In this document: positions 14,151-21,935 of the stretch, piece by piece | Layout of the letters: each line of letters opens with the position of its first letter | How positions within the stretch are numbered: position 1 is the stretch's first letter | Origin: CALCHX01 sp035761165 | GTDB taxonomy: Bacteria > Gemmatimonadota > Gemmatimonadetes > Gemmatimonadales > Gemmatimonadaceae | Length of the DNA stretch: 23,834 bases | Direction: 5' to 3' | Assembly (NCBI GenBank): GCA_035761165.1 | Contig: DASTRO010000057.1 | Location: 1 to 23,834 of the forward strand | Program-made: the position numbers and the translations under genes | Notes under the pieces: generated by a model | What the model was told of the DNA's origin: nothing | The model's database searches: none | Seen by the model: only the letters and a program-made list of their open reading frames with translations

Positions 14151-16853
14151 ATGCACACCCTCCTCGCCCGCGCCCGCTCGTTCTATCGCGCGCTCGTGCG
14201 CCCGCAGCAGCTGGGCGCGGACATGGAAGACGAGATGCGCTTCCACATCGACATGCAGGCGCAGCGGCTCGTGCGGGAGCACGGGCTCGACGAGCGCGAG
14301 GCGCGGCGCCGCGCCGCGCTCGCCTTCGGCGGCGTGCAGCGCCACAAGGAGCTGGGTCGGCGCATCCGGGGCGTCCAGTGGGTGGCCGGCGCGACGCTCG
14401 ACGTCAGGCTCGGCCTCCGCATGCTCGCCAAGCATCGCGGGCTCGCGCTCGTCGGCGGCTTCGGCATGGCCATCGCCATCGCCATCGCCGCGGTCGCCTT
14501 CGGCGTGATCTCGGCCTTCGTCGACCCGACGCTCCCCTTCCCCCAGGGCGACCGCGTCGTCTCCATCCAGAACTGGGACTCCCGGCTCAGCCAGGCGAAT
14601 CGGCGCGCGCTGTACGACTTCGGCCTCTGGCGCGCCCAGCTGCGCTCCGTGCGGGAGCTCGGCGCCGCGCGGATGCTCGTCGAGAACCTCGTGGACGAGG
14701 CGGGGCGGAGCGAGCCGGTGGCCCTGGCCGAGATGACCGCCTCCGGCTTCCGGGTCACGCGGACGCCACCGCTCCTCGGGCGCTCGCTGCTCGACGCGGA
14801 CGAGGCCGAGGGCGCCTCGCCGGTCGCCGTCATCGGCTACGACCTGTGGCAGTCGCGCTTCAACGGCGATTCGCGGGTCGTCGGCAGCCGCGTGCGCATC
14901 GGCGGGGAGCTCCACACCGTGGTGGGCGTGATGCCGCAGGGCTTCGCCTTCCCGGTGCGCCAGGCGCTCTGGACGCCGCTCCGGATCGGGACGGTGCTGC
15001 CCGACTCCGGGCCGGAGATCCACGTCTTCGGCCGCCTGGCCGACGGCGCCACCCTCCAGCGCGCCCAGACCGAGCTCGACGCGCTGAGCGCCTCGCTCGC
15101 GCGCGCCGAGCCGCAGACGCACGCCATGCTGCGCGCCCGGGTGCTGCCGTACACGTACCCGTTCCTGGACCTCAACGACCCGGCGATGGTCCGGTGGCTG
15201 CGGGTGGTCCAGGGCTTCGTGATGGTGATCCTCGTCTACGTGTGCGCCAACGTGGCGATCGTGGTCTACGCCCGCACGGCCGCGCGCGAGGCGGAGTTCG
15301 TGGTCCGCACGGCGCTCGGCGCGAGCCGCGGGCGCATCGTCGCGCAGCTCCTCTTCGAGGGGCTCGTGCTCTCCGGCGCGGCGAGCGTGGTGGGGCTCGC
15401 GCTCGCCGCCGGGGCGCTGCGGCGGGCCAACGCCCTGGAGCTCGGCACCGGGGGGCTGCCGTTCTGGATGCGTTTCGGCCTGTCCGTCGACACGGTGGTG
15501 TACGTGACGTGGCTCGCCGTGCTCGCCGCCGTCGTCATCGGCGTGCTCCCGGCGCTCAGGGTGACCGGCCGCGACGTGCAGTCCCGGATCCGGGCGATCG
15601 GCGGCGGCGCGGCCGGCCTGCGGCTCGGCCGCTCCTGGACGGCGCTCGTCGTGGCCCAGCTGGCGATCACCGTCACGCTCCTGCCGATCGCCATGTACAG
15701 CTACCGGGCGGCGTGCGGCCACGCCTTCGCCGAGCCGGGCTTCGCGGCCGATCGCTACGTCGCGACGGCGCTCTACCTGGACGACGCCACGCGGCGCGGC
15801 GCGTTCGGGCCGGCGGACGCGCGCCGCTACGCCGCGCTGCAGCGGACGCTGCTGGAGCGCCTGCGCGACGAGAGCTGGGTGGCGGGGGCGGTCGTGACGG
15901 GGACGGTGCCCGGCGCCGCGCAGCGGGCACGCGTGCTGGTGGAGCGCGACCGGCCGCTGGGCGGCACGCGGCGCGCGGACACGGCCGACGTGGGCGGTGA
16001 GGTCGTCGGCGTGAGCCTCGTGGGCGCGGACTTCTTCGACGCCTTCGGCGTGGCCCGTCTCGCCGGCCGCGCGTTCCGCGACGACGACCTCACCGCGTCG
16101 GCGCGCGCGGTGATCGTGAACCGGAGCTTCGTGCGCGACGTGCTGGGCGGCGGCAGCGCGATCGGGCGCCGCGTCCGCCGGCTGGCGGCGGTGCCCGGCG
16201 ACACGACGCCGGAAGTCTGGTACGAGATCGTCGGCGTGGTCGACGACCTGCGCTATCCCGACTCCGACGTCCCGCCGGCCGCGGTCTACTTCCCGCTGGA
16301 TCGGGCGGCGACCTACCCGGTGAGCCTCGTCGTCCGCACGCGCGGCCCGGCGCCGGCGGCCGCGGCGACACGGATGCGCGCACTGGCCGCCGGCGTCGAC
16401 CCCACGCTGCGCCTGGGTGACATCACGACGCTGGAGGACGCGCGACGGCAGGAGCAGCTCGTCTGGCGCGTCGTCTCCTCGGGCATCGGCTTCCTCACGC
16501 TGAGCGTGCTGCTGCTCTCCGCCGCGGGGATCTACGCGCTGATGTCGTTCACCGTCACGCGGCAGCGGCGGGAGATCGGCATCCGGACGGCGCTCGGCGC
16601 GCAGCGGAAGCAGCTGCTCTGGACGGTGTTCTCGCGGGCCGGGACGCAGGTGCTCGGCGGGCTGGGCGTGGGCGTCGCCCTCGCGCTCCTGATCGACGTC
16701 GGGCTCACGGGGGGAGCGCTGCTCCGCGGGCAGGGGCTGGTGCTGGTGCCGGCGGCCGGGCTGGTCATGGCGATCGTCGGGCTCACCGCGGCGTTCGGGC
16801 CGGCGCGGCGGGCGCTCCGCGTGGAGCCGACGCAGGCGCTGCGGGAGCAGTAG
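14151..16853 (+). CDS. ADOP family ABC transporter permease (duplicated FtsX/MacB-type)
   Basis: A 900-aa inner-membrane protein. An N-terminal soluble prefix domain (about 1-90, with DMEDEMRFHIDMQAQRLVREHG) precedes the first helix (about 100-125). Then come a MacB-type periplasmic domain (about 125-330), an FtsX helix bundle (about 350-475), a connecting helix near 505-520, a second periplasmic domain (about 525-755) and a second FtsX bundle (about 775-895, with TRQRREIGIRTALGAQRKQLL). Two permease units in one chain without an adjacent ATPase define the 'acidobacterial duplicated orphan permease' group. MacB relatives drive export of peptides, macrolides or lipoproteins mechanically; the substrate here is unknown. 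The ATG follows the PadR stop by one base. It ends just before hairpins shared with the convergent MarR gene. Confidence 0.92.
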   Translation: MHTLLARARSFYRALVRPQQLGADMEDEMRFHIDMQAQRLVREHGLDEREARRRAALAFGGVQRHKELGRRIRGVQWVAGATLDVRLGLRMLAKHRGLALVGGFGMAIAIAIAAVAFGVISAFVDPTLPFPQGDRVVSIQNWDSRLSQANRRALYDFGLWRAQLRSVRELGAARMLVENLVDEAGRSEPVALAEMTASGFRVTRTPPLLGRSLLDADEAEGASPVAVIGYDLWQSRFNGDSRVVGSRVRIGGELHTVVGVMPQGFAFPVRQALWTPLRIGTVLPDSGPEIHVFGRLADGATLQRAQTELDALSASLARAEPQTHAMLRARVLPYTYPFLDLNDPAMVRWLRVVQGFVMVILVYVCANVAIVVYARTAAREAEFVVRTALGASRGRIVAQLLFEGLVLSGAASVVGLALAAGALRRANALELGTGGLPFWMRFGLSVDTVVYVTWLAVLAAVVIGVLPALRVTGRDVQSRIRAIGGGAAGLRLGRSWTALVVAQLAITVTLLPIAMYSYRAACGHAFAEPGFAADRYVATALYLDDATRRGAFGPADARRYAALQRTLLERLRDESWVAGAVVTGTVPGAAQRARVLVERDRPLGGTRRADTADVGGEVVGVSLVGADFFDAFGVARLAGRAFRDDDLTASARAVIVNRSFVRDVLGGGSAIGRRVRRLAAVPGDTTPEVWYEIVGVVDDLRYPDSDVPPAAVYFPLDRAATYPVSLVVRTRGPAPAAAATRMRALAAGVDPTLRLGDITTLEDARRQEQLVWRVVSSGIGFLTLSVLLLSAAGIYALMSFTVTRQRREIGIRTALGAQRKQLLWTVFSRAGTQVLGGLGVGVALALLIDVGLTGGALLRGQGLVLVPAAGLVMAIVGLTAAFGPARRALRVEPTQALREQ

Positions 16854-16860
16854 GGAGCGG

Positions 16861-16899
16861 GCGGGCGGCGATCTGGCGAAGGGTCGCCGGACCGCCCGC
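16861..16899 (+). terminator. Compound hairpin downstream of the ADOP gene
   Basis: An outer 8-bp stem (16861-16868 with 16892-16899) encloses an inner 5-bp GGCGA/TCGCC stem. It starts 8 nt after the ADOP stop. There is no T tract, so it is weaker evidence than the 17-bp hairpin just downstream. Confidence 0.45.
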
Positions 16900-16916
16900 G
16901 CGCCGGTCGCGGGCCA

Positions 16917-16951
16917 GGCTCGGTGACGGCTCGCCGAGCCGTCACCGAGCC
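16917..16951. terminator. Perfect 17-bp hairpin between ADOP and MarR genes
   Basis: A 35-nt perfect palindrome (16917-16933 with 16935-16951) around a single central base. It overlaps the last ten bases of the MarR reading frame and follows ADOP by 63 nt. It probably terminates both convergent transcripts. Confidence 0.7.
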
Positions 16952-17457
16952 GTCCGATCTTCCTCCCTCAGTCGCGCCGCGGCGTCCTGCAGGAACGCGG
17001 TGGCCCGCTCCAGGAAGCGCCGCACCACCTCCAGCTCCTCCGCCGAGAACTCGTTCCACAACGCGTCCACCGACCGCCCGAACCGCTCGAACACCGCGGC
17101 GAGCTCGGCGAGCTTCTCCGGCGTGAACTCCACCAGCACGCGCCGCCGGTCACGCGCGTCGCGGCGACGGCGCACGAAGCCCTTCGTCTCCAGCCGGTCC
17201 ACCAGCTCGGTGATCGACGCGGGCGCGAGCCCGGTGCGCTGGGCGAGCTGCCCCGCCGTGAGCGGCCCGTGCCGGGCGAGCAGGTCGAGCGCCTTCCCCT
17301 CCGTCGCGCTCAGCCCCTGCCGCTCGTTCATGGCGGCGTGAAAGAGCACGGTGGCCGTGCTGTGCGCGCGGGCCGCGTCGTTGAGCGCCGCACGGAGCGG
17401 CGCGCCGGGGCGCGCGGCGCGCTTCCGGCCGGGGGTGCCGCTTCGGCCGTCCGGCAT
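16942..17457 (-). CDS. MarR family transcriptional regulator
   Basis: A 171-aa dimeric winged-helix regulator. The core reads LSATEGKALDLLARHGPLTAGQLAQRTGLAPASITELVDRLETKGFVRRRRDARDRRRVLVEFTP, with the recognition helix PASITELVDRLE and the wing RDARDRRRV. Helical dimerisation segments lie on both sides. The N-terminal ~20 residues are basic and unstructured. A GTG three bases earlier is possible, but the ATG at 17457 has GGAGGG 6 nt upstream. It diverges from a small membrane-protein gene across a short AT-rich spacer that holds direct repeats and a strong promoter. It probably controls that gene and itself; the ligand is unknown. Confidence 0.9.
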   Translation of the reverse strand: MPDGRSGTPGRKRAARPGAPLRAALNDAARAHSTATVLFHAAMNERQGLSATEGKALDLLARHGPLTAGQLAQRTGLAPASITELVDRLETKGFVRRRRDARDRRRVLVEFTPEKLAELAAVFERFGRSVDALWNEFSAEELEVVRRFLERATAFLQDAAARLREEDRTAR

Positions 17458-17476
17458 CACGAGCCCTCCGCGGCCG

Positions 17477-17504
17477 TTGACATCACTTCGGCACTCCGTA
17501 TTAT
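17477..17504 (+). promoter_or_regulatory. Sigma-70 promoter for the small membrane protein gene
   Basis: TTGACA (17477-17482), 16 nt, TATTAT (17499-17504). The AT-rich patch is unusual in this window. Transcription would start near 17511 and give a leader of about 67 nt before the ATG at 17578. A second TATTAT (17516-17521) is part of a downstream direct repeat. Confidence 0.7.
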
Positions 17505-17521
17505 TTCGGCTTCCGTATTAT
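17487..17521. repeat. Two tandem direct repeats overlapping the promoter, possible MarR operator
   Basis: TTCGGCACTCCGTATTAT (17487-17504) is followed directly by TTCGGCTTCCGTATTAT (17505-17521), the same except for one missing base and one change. They lie between the divergent MarR and membrane-protein genes and cover the -10, a natural place for regulator binding. MarR sites are more often inverted repeats, so this assignment is tentative. Confidence 0.6.
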
Positions 17522-17577
17522 TTTCCATGTCGAAGTATATCCGCCGCCCTGCGGCGGAGAAAGAGGAGGACCGGCAC

Positions 17578-18093
17578 ATGGGCACCACGTCGCGGATACT
17601 GCTGTGGCTCTTCATCATCGATCTCGGGATCGCGCTGGGGGCGGGCCTCTACGAGGCGCGCATCGCCCTCCCGGACTGGCTCGGCACCGTCGGCGGCGCC
17701 GCGCCGCACTGGAACGCCGCGGCCGCCCGGCACGACGACACCGGGCGCCGCTTCTGGGTGTTCGTGACGACGGTGCCGCTGACGCTCCTGACGCTCGCCA
17801 GCCTGGTGGCGGCGTGGCGGGCCACCGGCGACGTGCGGCCCTGGTGGCTGGCGGCTTCACTGGCCGCGCTCGCCGATCGCGCGCTCACGCTCGGCTACTT
17901 CATCCCGACGATGATCCGGCTCACGCGCGCCAGCCCGCCCGCGGACGCGACCGAGACGGCGGTCCGCTGGGCGAGCCTGAACCACGTTCGGCACGCGCTC
18001 GTGTTCGTGGCGCTGCTGGCCGCGCTCAGGGCGTTCGCGGCCCTGTACGCGTCACGCGGGGCCGTGGCGCCGGGAGCCCTGCACGGCCGGTGA
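17578..18093 (+). CDS. Small four-helix membrane protein, DUF1772-like
   Basis: A 171-aa predicted inner-membrane protein with four hydrophobic segments: about 6-24, 58-80, 88-108 and 140-162. The pattern of a first helix with GAGLYEARIALP, then RRFWVFVTTVPL, WW.AA and YFIPTMIRL resembles the DUF1772/anthrone-oxygenase-like membrane family, but I would not assign a reaction. GAGGAGG (17563-17569) 8 nt before the ATG decides the start. An in-frame ATG at 17527 has no ribosome site and lies close to the predicted transcript start. The leader contains an 8-bp GC hairpin (17540-17558) immediately before the Shine-Dalgarno. It is divergent from, and probably regulated by, the MarR gene. Confidence 0.75.
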   Translation: MGTTSRILLWLFIIDLGIALGAGLYEARIALPDWLGTVGGAAPHWNAAAARHDDTGRRFWVFVTTVPLTLLTLASLVAAWRATGDVRPWWLAASLAALADRALTLGYFIPTMIRLTRASPPADATETAVRWASLNHVRHALVFVALLAALRAFAALYASRGAVAPGALHGR

Positions 18094-18097
18094 AGTC

Positions 18098-18114
18098 CGC
18101 TGCCGCAGGCAGCG
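18098..18114. terminator. Short hairpin between convergent genes
   Basis: A 7-bp perfect stem (18098-18104 with 18108-18114) and 3-nt loop lie 4 nt after the membrane-protein stop and 50 nt before the stop of the convergent SnoaL-like gene. There is no T tract. It may act as a terminator. Confidence 0.35.
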
Positions 18115-18164
18115 CGCTCGCCGGCACCACCCGCATGTGGCTGCGTGACCGCTCCGTCGCACCT

Positions 18165-18593
18165 CTAGTGTGGTGACGATGCCCGGGCTTCCTCGAGCGC
18201 GCCGTGCAGGTCGGCGACGACCCAGCGCTCCATCAGCTTGCCGCCGTCTACGCGGTAGATGGCGATGCCCCGGAGCGTGATGGCACCGCCGGTGGGCGCG
18301 ATGTCACGGAAATCCCCCTCGTGCGTGCCGAGCAGTCGCCACCGCACCACCACGCGGTCGCCCTCCGCGACGAGATCGTCGACCTCGTAGCGGGCGTCCG
18401 GCACCGCGGTGCGGATGGCGTCATAGTACGCCCGGAATGCCAGCGGACCGGTCGGCCCGTCCGCTGGCCAGTCGTGCGAGGTGAACCGGGGCGACACGAC
18501 CTCGTCGACCAGCGCCATGTTCCAGTCGACGTAGACCTCCTGGTAGAAGCGGCGGACGAGCGCCTTGTTCGCCGCGGCGATGTCTCGGGTCAT
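18165..18593 (-). CDS. SnoaL-like ester cyclase family protein
   Basis: A 142-aa small alpha+beta barrel protein of the SnoaL/ester cyclase type (PF07366). The N-terminal helix NKALVRRFYQEVYVDWNMALVDEVVSP is typical, followed by FTSHDWP, the AFRAYYDAIRTAVPDARYEVDDLVAEGDRVVVRWRLLGTHEG core, and GITLRGIAIYRV/WVVADLHG at the end. Family members include polyketide cyclases and many uncharacterised stress or catabolic proteins; the substrate here is unknown. AAGGAG 7 nt before the ATG at 18593 supports the start; the frame is open far upstream only because of GC bias. It lies 56 nt behind a membrane-protein gene on the same strand and may share its transcript. Confidence 0.87.
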   Translation of the reverse strand: MTRDIAAANKALVRRFYQEVYVDWNMALVDEVVSPRFTSHDWPADGPTGPLAFRAYYDAIRTAVPDARYEVDDLVAEGDRVVVRWRLLGTHEGDFRDIAPTGGAITLRGIAIYRVDGGKLMERWVVADLHGALEEARASSPH

Positions 18594-18649
18594 CTGTAGC
18601 TCCTTCGGTTGGAATCGTGGAAGCGCCGATCCGCTGCGTCGTGACGCCG

Positions 18650-19096
18650 TCACACACCGGCCGCGCCGACACCGGACGGACGGTCGGCCGCGCCCGAAGG
18701 CTCGGGCGCGGCGACGCGCGCGCGATGGAGCTCGGCGGAGGCCCGTGCGACGACGGCGATCGCCGCGACGGCGATGGCGACGTGGACGGCGACCCACCCC
18801 CGTCCGCCGAGCCGGCCGGTGCTGAAGCAGAGGCCGAGCGCCAGGGGGACCAGGAGGGCGAAGCGCGCCGCCACGCGCACCGCAGGCCCGAGGCGCGGCG
18901 CCGGTCGCCCGTCGGGCGCCCACGCACCCCGGCGGAACGCGACGAGGGCCACGGCCGGCGCCACCAGCGCGATCAGCCGATGCCCGGCCCACACGGGAGC
19001 CGGCCAGGCGAAGTCGACGAAGAGGCCGACGAACTGGACGAGGCCAAGGATCACCTGGACACGCAGGAGCCAGTGGAGCAGGACGAGGATGCGCAT
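18650..19096 (-). CDS. Small hypothetical membrane protein, about four helices
   Basis: A 148-aa protein with four predicted hydrophobic segments: ILVLLHWLLRVQVILGLVQFVGLF, the RLIALVAPAVALVAF region, FALLVPLALGLCF and WVAVHVAIAVAAIAVVA. A polar Ala/Pro/Gly tail follows. I recognise no family beyond a generic inner-membrane protein. The ATG at 19096 begins just before the first helix but has no clear Shine-Dalgarno; a GTG 12 nt upstream is an alternative. It is followed after 56 nt by the SnoaL-like gene and is divergent from the AraC regulator gene, so the two minus-strand genes may be AraC targets. Hydrophobic periodicity and consistent helix spacing argue it is real. Confidence 0.65.
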   Translation of the reverse strand: MRILVLLHWLLRVQVILGLVQFVGLFVDFAWPAPVWAGHRLIALVAPAVALVAFRRGAWAPDGRPAPRLGPAVRVAARFALLVPLALGLCFSTGRLGGRGWVAVHVAIAVAAIAVVARASAELHRARVAAPEPSGAADRPSGVGAAGV

Positions 19097-19296
19097 GCGG
19101 ACGCTCACGGCGGGTGGAGTGGCTCGTGGCGTCGGCCCGCAGTGGCGGATGACGCCGGGTACGCGGGGAAGCTGCGCGCCGGCGGAGCCACGCTCCTGCA
19201 CGAGCTTGATGGCGCTGGAACGGAGCTGACATCTTTCTCGTCCCGAGCACTCGTCACGCGGTCGCGCGCGGCGACGCACGCCTGCGGAGGGCGGTC

Positions 19297-20202
19297 ATGC
19301 ATTCGAGCCCGGAGGGCGCGCTGGCACCACGACGTCGATCGGATCCGAACGAGAGGCTCCGCGCCCGGCGTCCGCCGCCGAGCGAGGCCGGGCCGTGGAC
19401 CATCGTGCGACAGCTGCTCGCACGCGGCGGCCGCTACGTGGAGAGTCGCCACGCGCCGTTCGCCTCGCACCCGTCGCACGTGCACGCCACCCCCACCATC
19501 GCGCTGCTCATGCGCGGCGCGCTCGACGTGCGATTCGCCTCCGGCCGGCGCCTCACGGTGGACGCGGGAGCGGCGGGCGGGGCGCTGGTGCTGCCGCCCG
19601 GCCCGCCGCATGGCGGACGGGCGGGGGCCGACGGCGCGCGGGTGCTGTTCGTGACGCCCGAGGCGGATCGTGTCGCGGCGATGGGCGCGGCGGCCGCCGA
19701 GGTGCTGTCGGACCCATCCTGGTGGCGGGCGCCGCGCGTCGCGATGCTCGGCCGCGGCCTGCTGCGCGAGCTGGCCGTGGCAGACGACGCGGCAGCGCTC
19801 GCCCTCGAGGGGCTGACGCTGGAGCTGCTGGCCACCCTCGTGCGGCGCCGGGGCGAGTCGCCGCGTCCCGGGCCGCCGCCCGCGTGGCTGCGGCGCGTGC
19901 ACGAGGCCCTCACCGACCGCTACGGGGAGCGCGAGCTCCGCATCGCCGACCTGGCGGCCCTCGCCGGGGTGGACCCGGCGCACCTGGCGCGGGCATTCCG
20001 CGCGCACTACGGCACGACGGCGGGCGCCTACCTGCGCGAGATCCGCGTGCAGCGCGCCGCCGACGCGCTCGCCCGCTCGTCGGCGCCGCTCGGCCAGGTC
20101 GCGCTGGACGCGGGGTTCGCGGACCAGAGCCACTTCACGCGCGTCTTCCGGGCGGCGTACGGCGTCACGCCGCGCCGGTGGCGGGCGCTGCACGCCCGCT
20201 GA
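19297..20202 (+). CDS. AraC family transcriptional regulator, cupin-type sensor
   Basis: A 301-aa regulator. An N-terminal cupin-like sensor follows a ~30-residue disordered start: SHVHATPTIALLMRGALDVRF, then LPPGPPHGG, a histidine-bearing barrel. The C-terminal AraC DNA-binding domain has two helix-turn-helix units, LRIADLAALAGVDPAHLARAFRAHYG (about 213-238) and LGQVALDAGFADQSHFTRVFRAAYG (about 266-290), closing with VTPRRWR. GGAGGG 5 nt before the ATG fixes the start. It diverges from the membrane-protein/SnoaL pair across about 200 bp and is a likely regulator of it. The effector is unknown. A 7-bp GC hairpin (20181-20199) lies at the very end of the frame and may help termination. Confidence 0.9.
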   Translation: MHSSPEGALAPRRRSDPNERLRARRPPPSEAGPWTIVRQLLARGGRYVESRHAPFASHPSHVHATPTIALLMRGALDVRFASGRRLTVDAGAAGGALVLPPGPPHGGRAGADGARVLFVTPEADRVAAMGAAAAEVLSDPSWWRAPRVAMLGRGLLRELAVADDAAALALEGLTLELLATLVRRRGESPRPGPPPAWLRRVHEALTDRYGERELRIADLAALAGVDPAHLARAFRAHYGTTAGAYLREIRVQRAADALARSSAPLGQVALDAGFADQSHFTRVFRAAYGVTPRRWRALHAR

Positions 20203-20330
20203 CGACCGCTACGGCGTCACGCGGCGTGGAGGCCCGTCCCGTCCACGGCGCCAGCCCGGCAGCGCTCCCGCGTCCGCGCCGTGGCATGCCGCCGCGTGGC
20301 CGCCTGGGAACGCGAGGGCGGAGCGCGTCC

Positions 20331-21683
20331 TCACCTCCCTCCGGCCTCGGCGCTCGCGACCGCCGCCATCGCCTCCCGGCGCCCGCGAGTGACCGCGTAC
20401 AGCACGGCCCCGACGCCGACCAGCGCGGCGATGGCGATCCACTCGCGCGCCGTGAGCCCCACCAGCAGCCACGCGATGCCGGCCAGGGCGAGCCACGGCG
20501 CGACGGCGCCGAGCGGGGAGCGGAAGGGGACGCCGCCGGCCTGCCGGACGTCGGTGCGGCGGAGCTGCCAGGCGGCCGCGCAGCAGGCCGCGTAGGCGAT
20601 GAGGGCCGCGCCGTTCGCGGCGAGGGCGAGCGTCTCGAAGGCGCCGCTCAGCGCGAGGCCGACGGTGACGACCGTCTGGACCACGATCGCGACGTGCGGG
20701 GTGCGGAACCGCGGGTGCACCGCGGCGAGCGGCGCCGGCAGGAAGCCATCGCGGCCGAAGGCGAGCAGCGCCCGCGGCACGGCGAGCGTCATCCCGCTCA
20801 CGTAGCCGAACATCGACACCACGGAGCCCACGAGGACCAGCGTCCGCCCCCACCCGCCGAGCGCCGCGCCGGCGGCATCGGCAACCGGCGTGGGGCGGCC
20901 GGCGAGCGCGGGCCCCAGCACGCCCTGGCTGACGAGGTGCACCGCGAGGTAGACCACGGTGACGGCGAGGAGCGCGACGAACACGGCGCGCGGCACCGTG
21001 CGAGCCGGGTCGCGCACCTCACCGCTCGGCATCAGCGCCGCCTCCATGCCCAGGAAGGCGAAGATGAGCAACGCCGAGGCGTGGGCGAGCTCGGCGCCGG
21101 GGGGAACGGCGGCGACCGCCAGATTCTCACCGCGCACCGCGAACGCGCCGACGAGGACGAAGAGTGCGAGCGGGGCCAGCTTCGCCAGCGTCATCACGTT
21201 GTTGAAGCGGCTCGCTCCGCGCACGCCGCGCACGTTGAGCAGGGCGAGCGCGCCGAGGACGGCGATCACGGTCACCACGCGGGCGACGGGACCGGCAAAC
21301 GGCGGGAGGAGCGCGCCGAGCGAGTCGGCGAAGAAGGTGGTGACCGCGGCGAGCGCCGCGCTCATCGCCGCCCAGAGGAGGACGCCGACGAGGAAGCCGA
21401 CGAGGGGGCCGAAGGCGACCTCGACGTACGCGTAGGGCCCGCCCGTCAGCGCGACGCGGCTCCCCGCCTCGGCGAAGCAGACGACGACGATACCCATGAC
21501 GAGGGCGCAGCAGACCCACGCCAGCGGCGCGGCCGCGCCGAGCACCTGCGCGGCGCTGCCGGGGAGGCGGAAGATCCCGCCGCCGATGGTGACGTTGACG
21601 ATGCCGGCGGTGAGCGCCCACGGGCCGAGGGCGCGGAGGAGCGCGGCGTCGGAGCGCGGTGCGGCGGGGAGAGGGTCGGGCAT
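20331..21683 (-). CDS. APC superfamily amino acid permease
   Basis: A 450-aa inner-membrane transporter with about twelve helices. The first helix carries the unwound substrate-site motif IVNVTIGGGIFRLPGSAA typical of the amino acid-polyamine-organocation superfamily, followed by the helix-2/3 segment CCALVMGIVVVCFAEAGSRV and GGPYAYVEVAFGPLVGFLVG. Such proteins import amino acids or polyamines by proton symport or exchange; specificity cannot be read from sequence. The ATG at 21683 starts just before the conserved core; no convincing Shine-Dalgarno is seen, and upstream codons are low-complexity. The gene is monocistronic in this view, convergent with the AraC gene and the last chromosomal gene before the tRNA remnant that marks the island edge. 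Confidence 0.9.
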   Translation of the reverse strand: MPDPLPAAPRSDAALLRALGPWALTAGIVNVTIGGGIFRLPGSAAQVLGAAAPLAWVCCALVMGIVVVCFAEAGSRVALTGGPYAYVEVAFGPLVGFLVGVLLWAAMSAALAAVTTFFADSLGALLPPFAGPVARVVTVIAVLGALALLNVRGVRGASRFNNVMTLAKLAPLALFVLVGAFAVRGENLAVAAVPPGAELAHASALLIFAFLGMEAALMPSGEVRDPARTVPRAVFVALLAVTVVYLAVHLVSQGVLGPALAGRPTPVADAAGAALGGWGRTLVLVGSVVSMFGYVSGMTLAVPRALLAFGRDGFLPAPLAAVHPRFRTPHVAIVVQTVVTVGLALSGAFETLALAANGAALIAYAACCAAAWQLRRTDVRQAGGVPFRSPLGAVAPWLALAGIAWLLVGLTAREWIAIAALVGVGAVLYAVTRGRREAMAAVASAEAGGR

Positions 21684-21855
21684 GGCGGGGAAGATGGCGC
21701 GCGGTCGGGCGGGGCGCGAACTGCTCCTGGCCGTGCGACAGCGGACCGCGCGCGCGCGGAACCGCCATGACACGACCGGGGGCGTTCGACCGGGCCGACG
21801 AGATGCGGCGCGACCGCCGGCTGCAGGGATCGCGTAGCTGCCGACCTTGGAGAAA

Positions 21856-21914
21856 GCTGGCCCCCCAGTTCGGGGCAGCAGAAAGGCCCTGCAGCGGATC
21901 GCGCTGCAAGGCCT
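21856..21914 (-). terminator. Tandem hairpin terminators downstream of the tRNA-Pro 3' piece
   Basis: On the minus strand the first hairpin (21914-21902 with 21896-21884, 13 bp with one mismatch, 5-nt loop) is followed by TTTCTG. A second hairpin (21879-21856, 8 bp with one bulge) follows and ends in TTTCTCC. Position and T runs fit terminators of the original tRNA-Pro transcript, left on the chromosome side of the insertion. Confidence 0.7.
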
Positions 21915-21935
21915 CTACTTGCTACTCGCACTCTA

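Noticed and set aside
19395..21770. 791-codon plus-strand frame crossing the AraC and APC genes
   Set aside because: It overlaps an AraC protein in another frame and an APC transporter on the other strand, both with full family motifs. Its own product is low-complexity.
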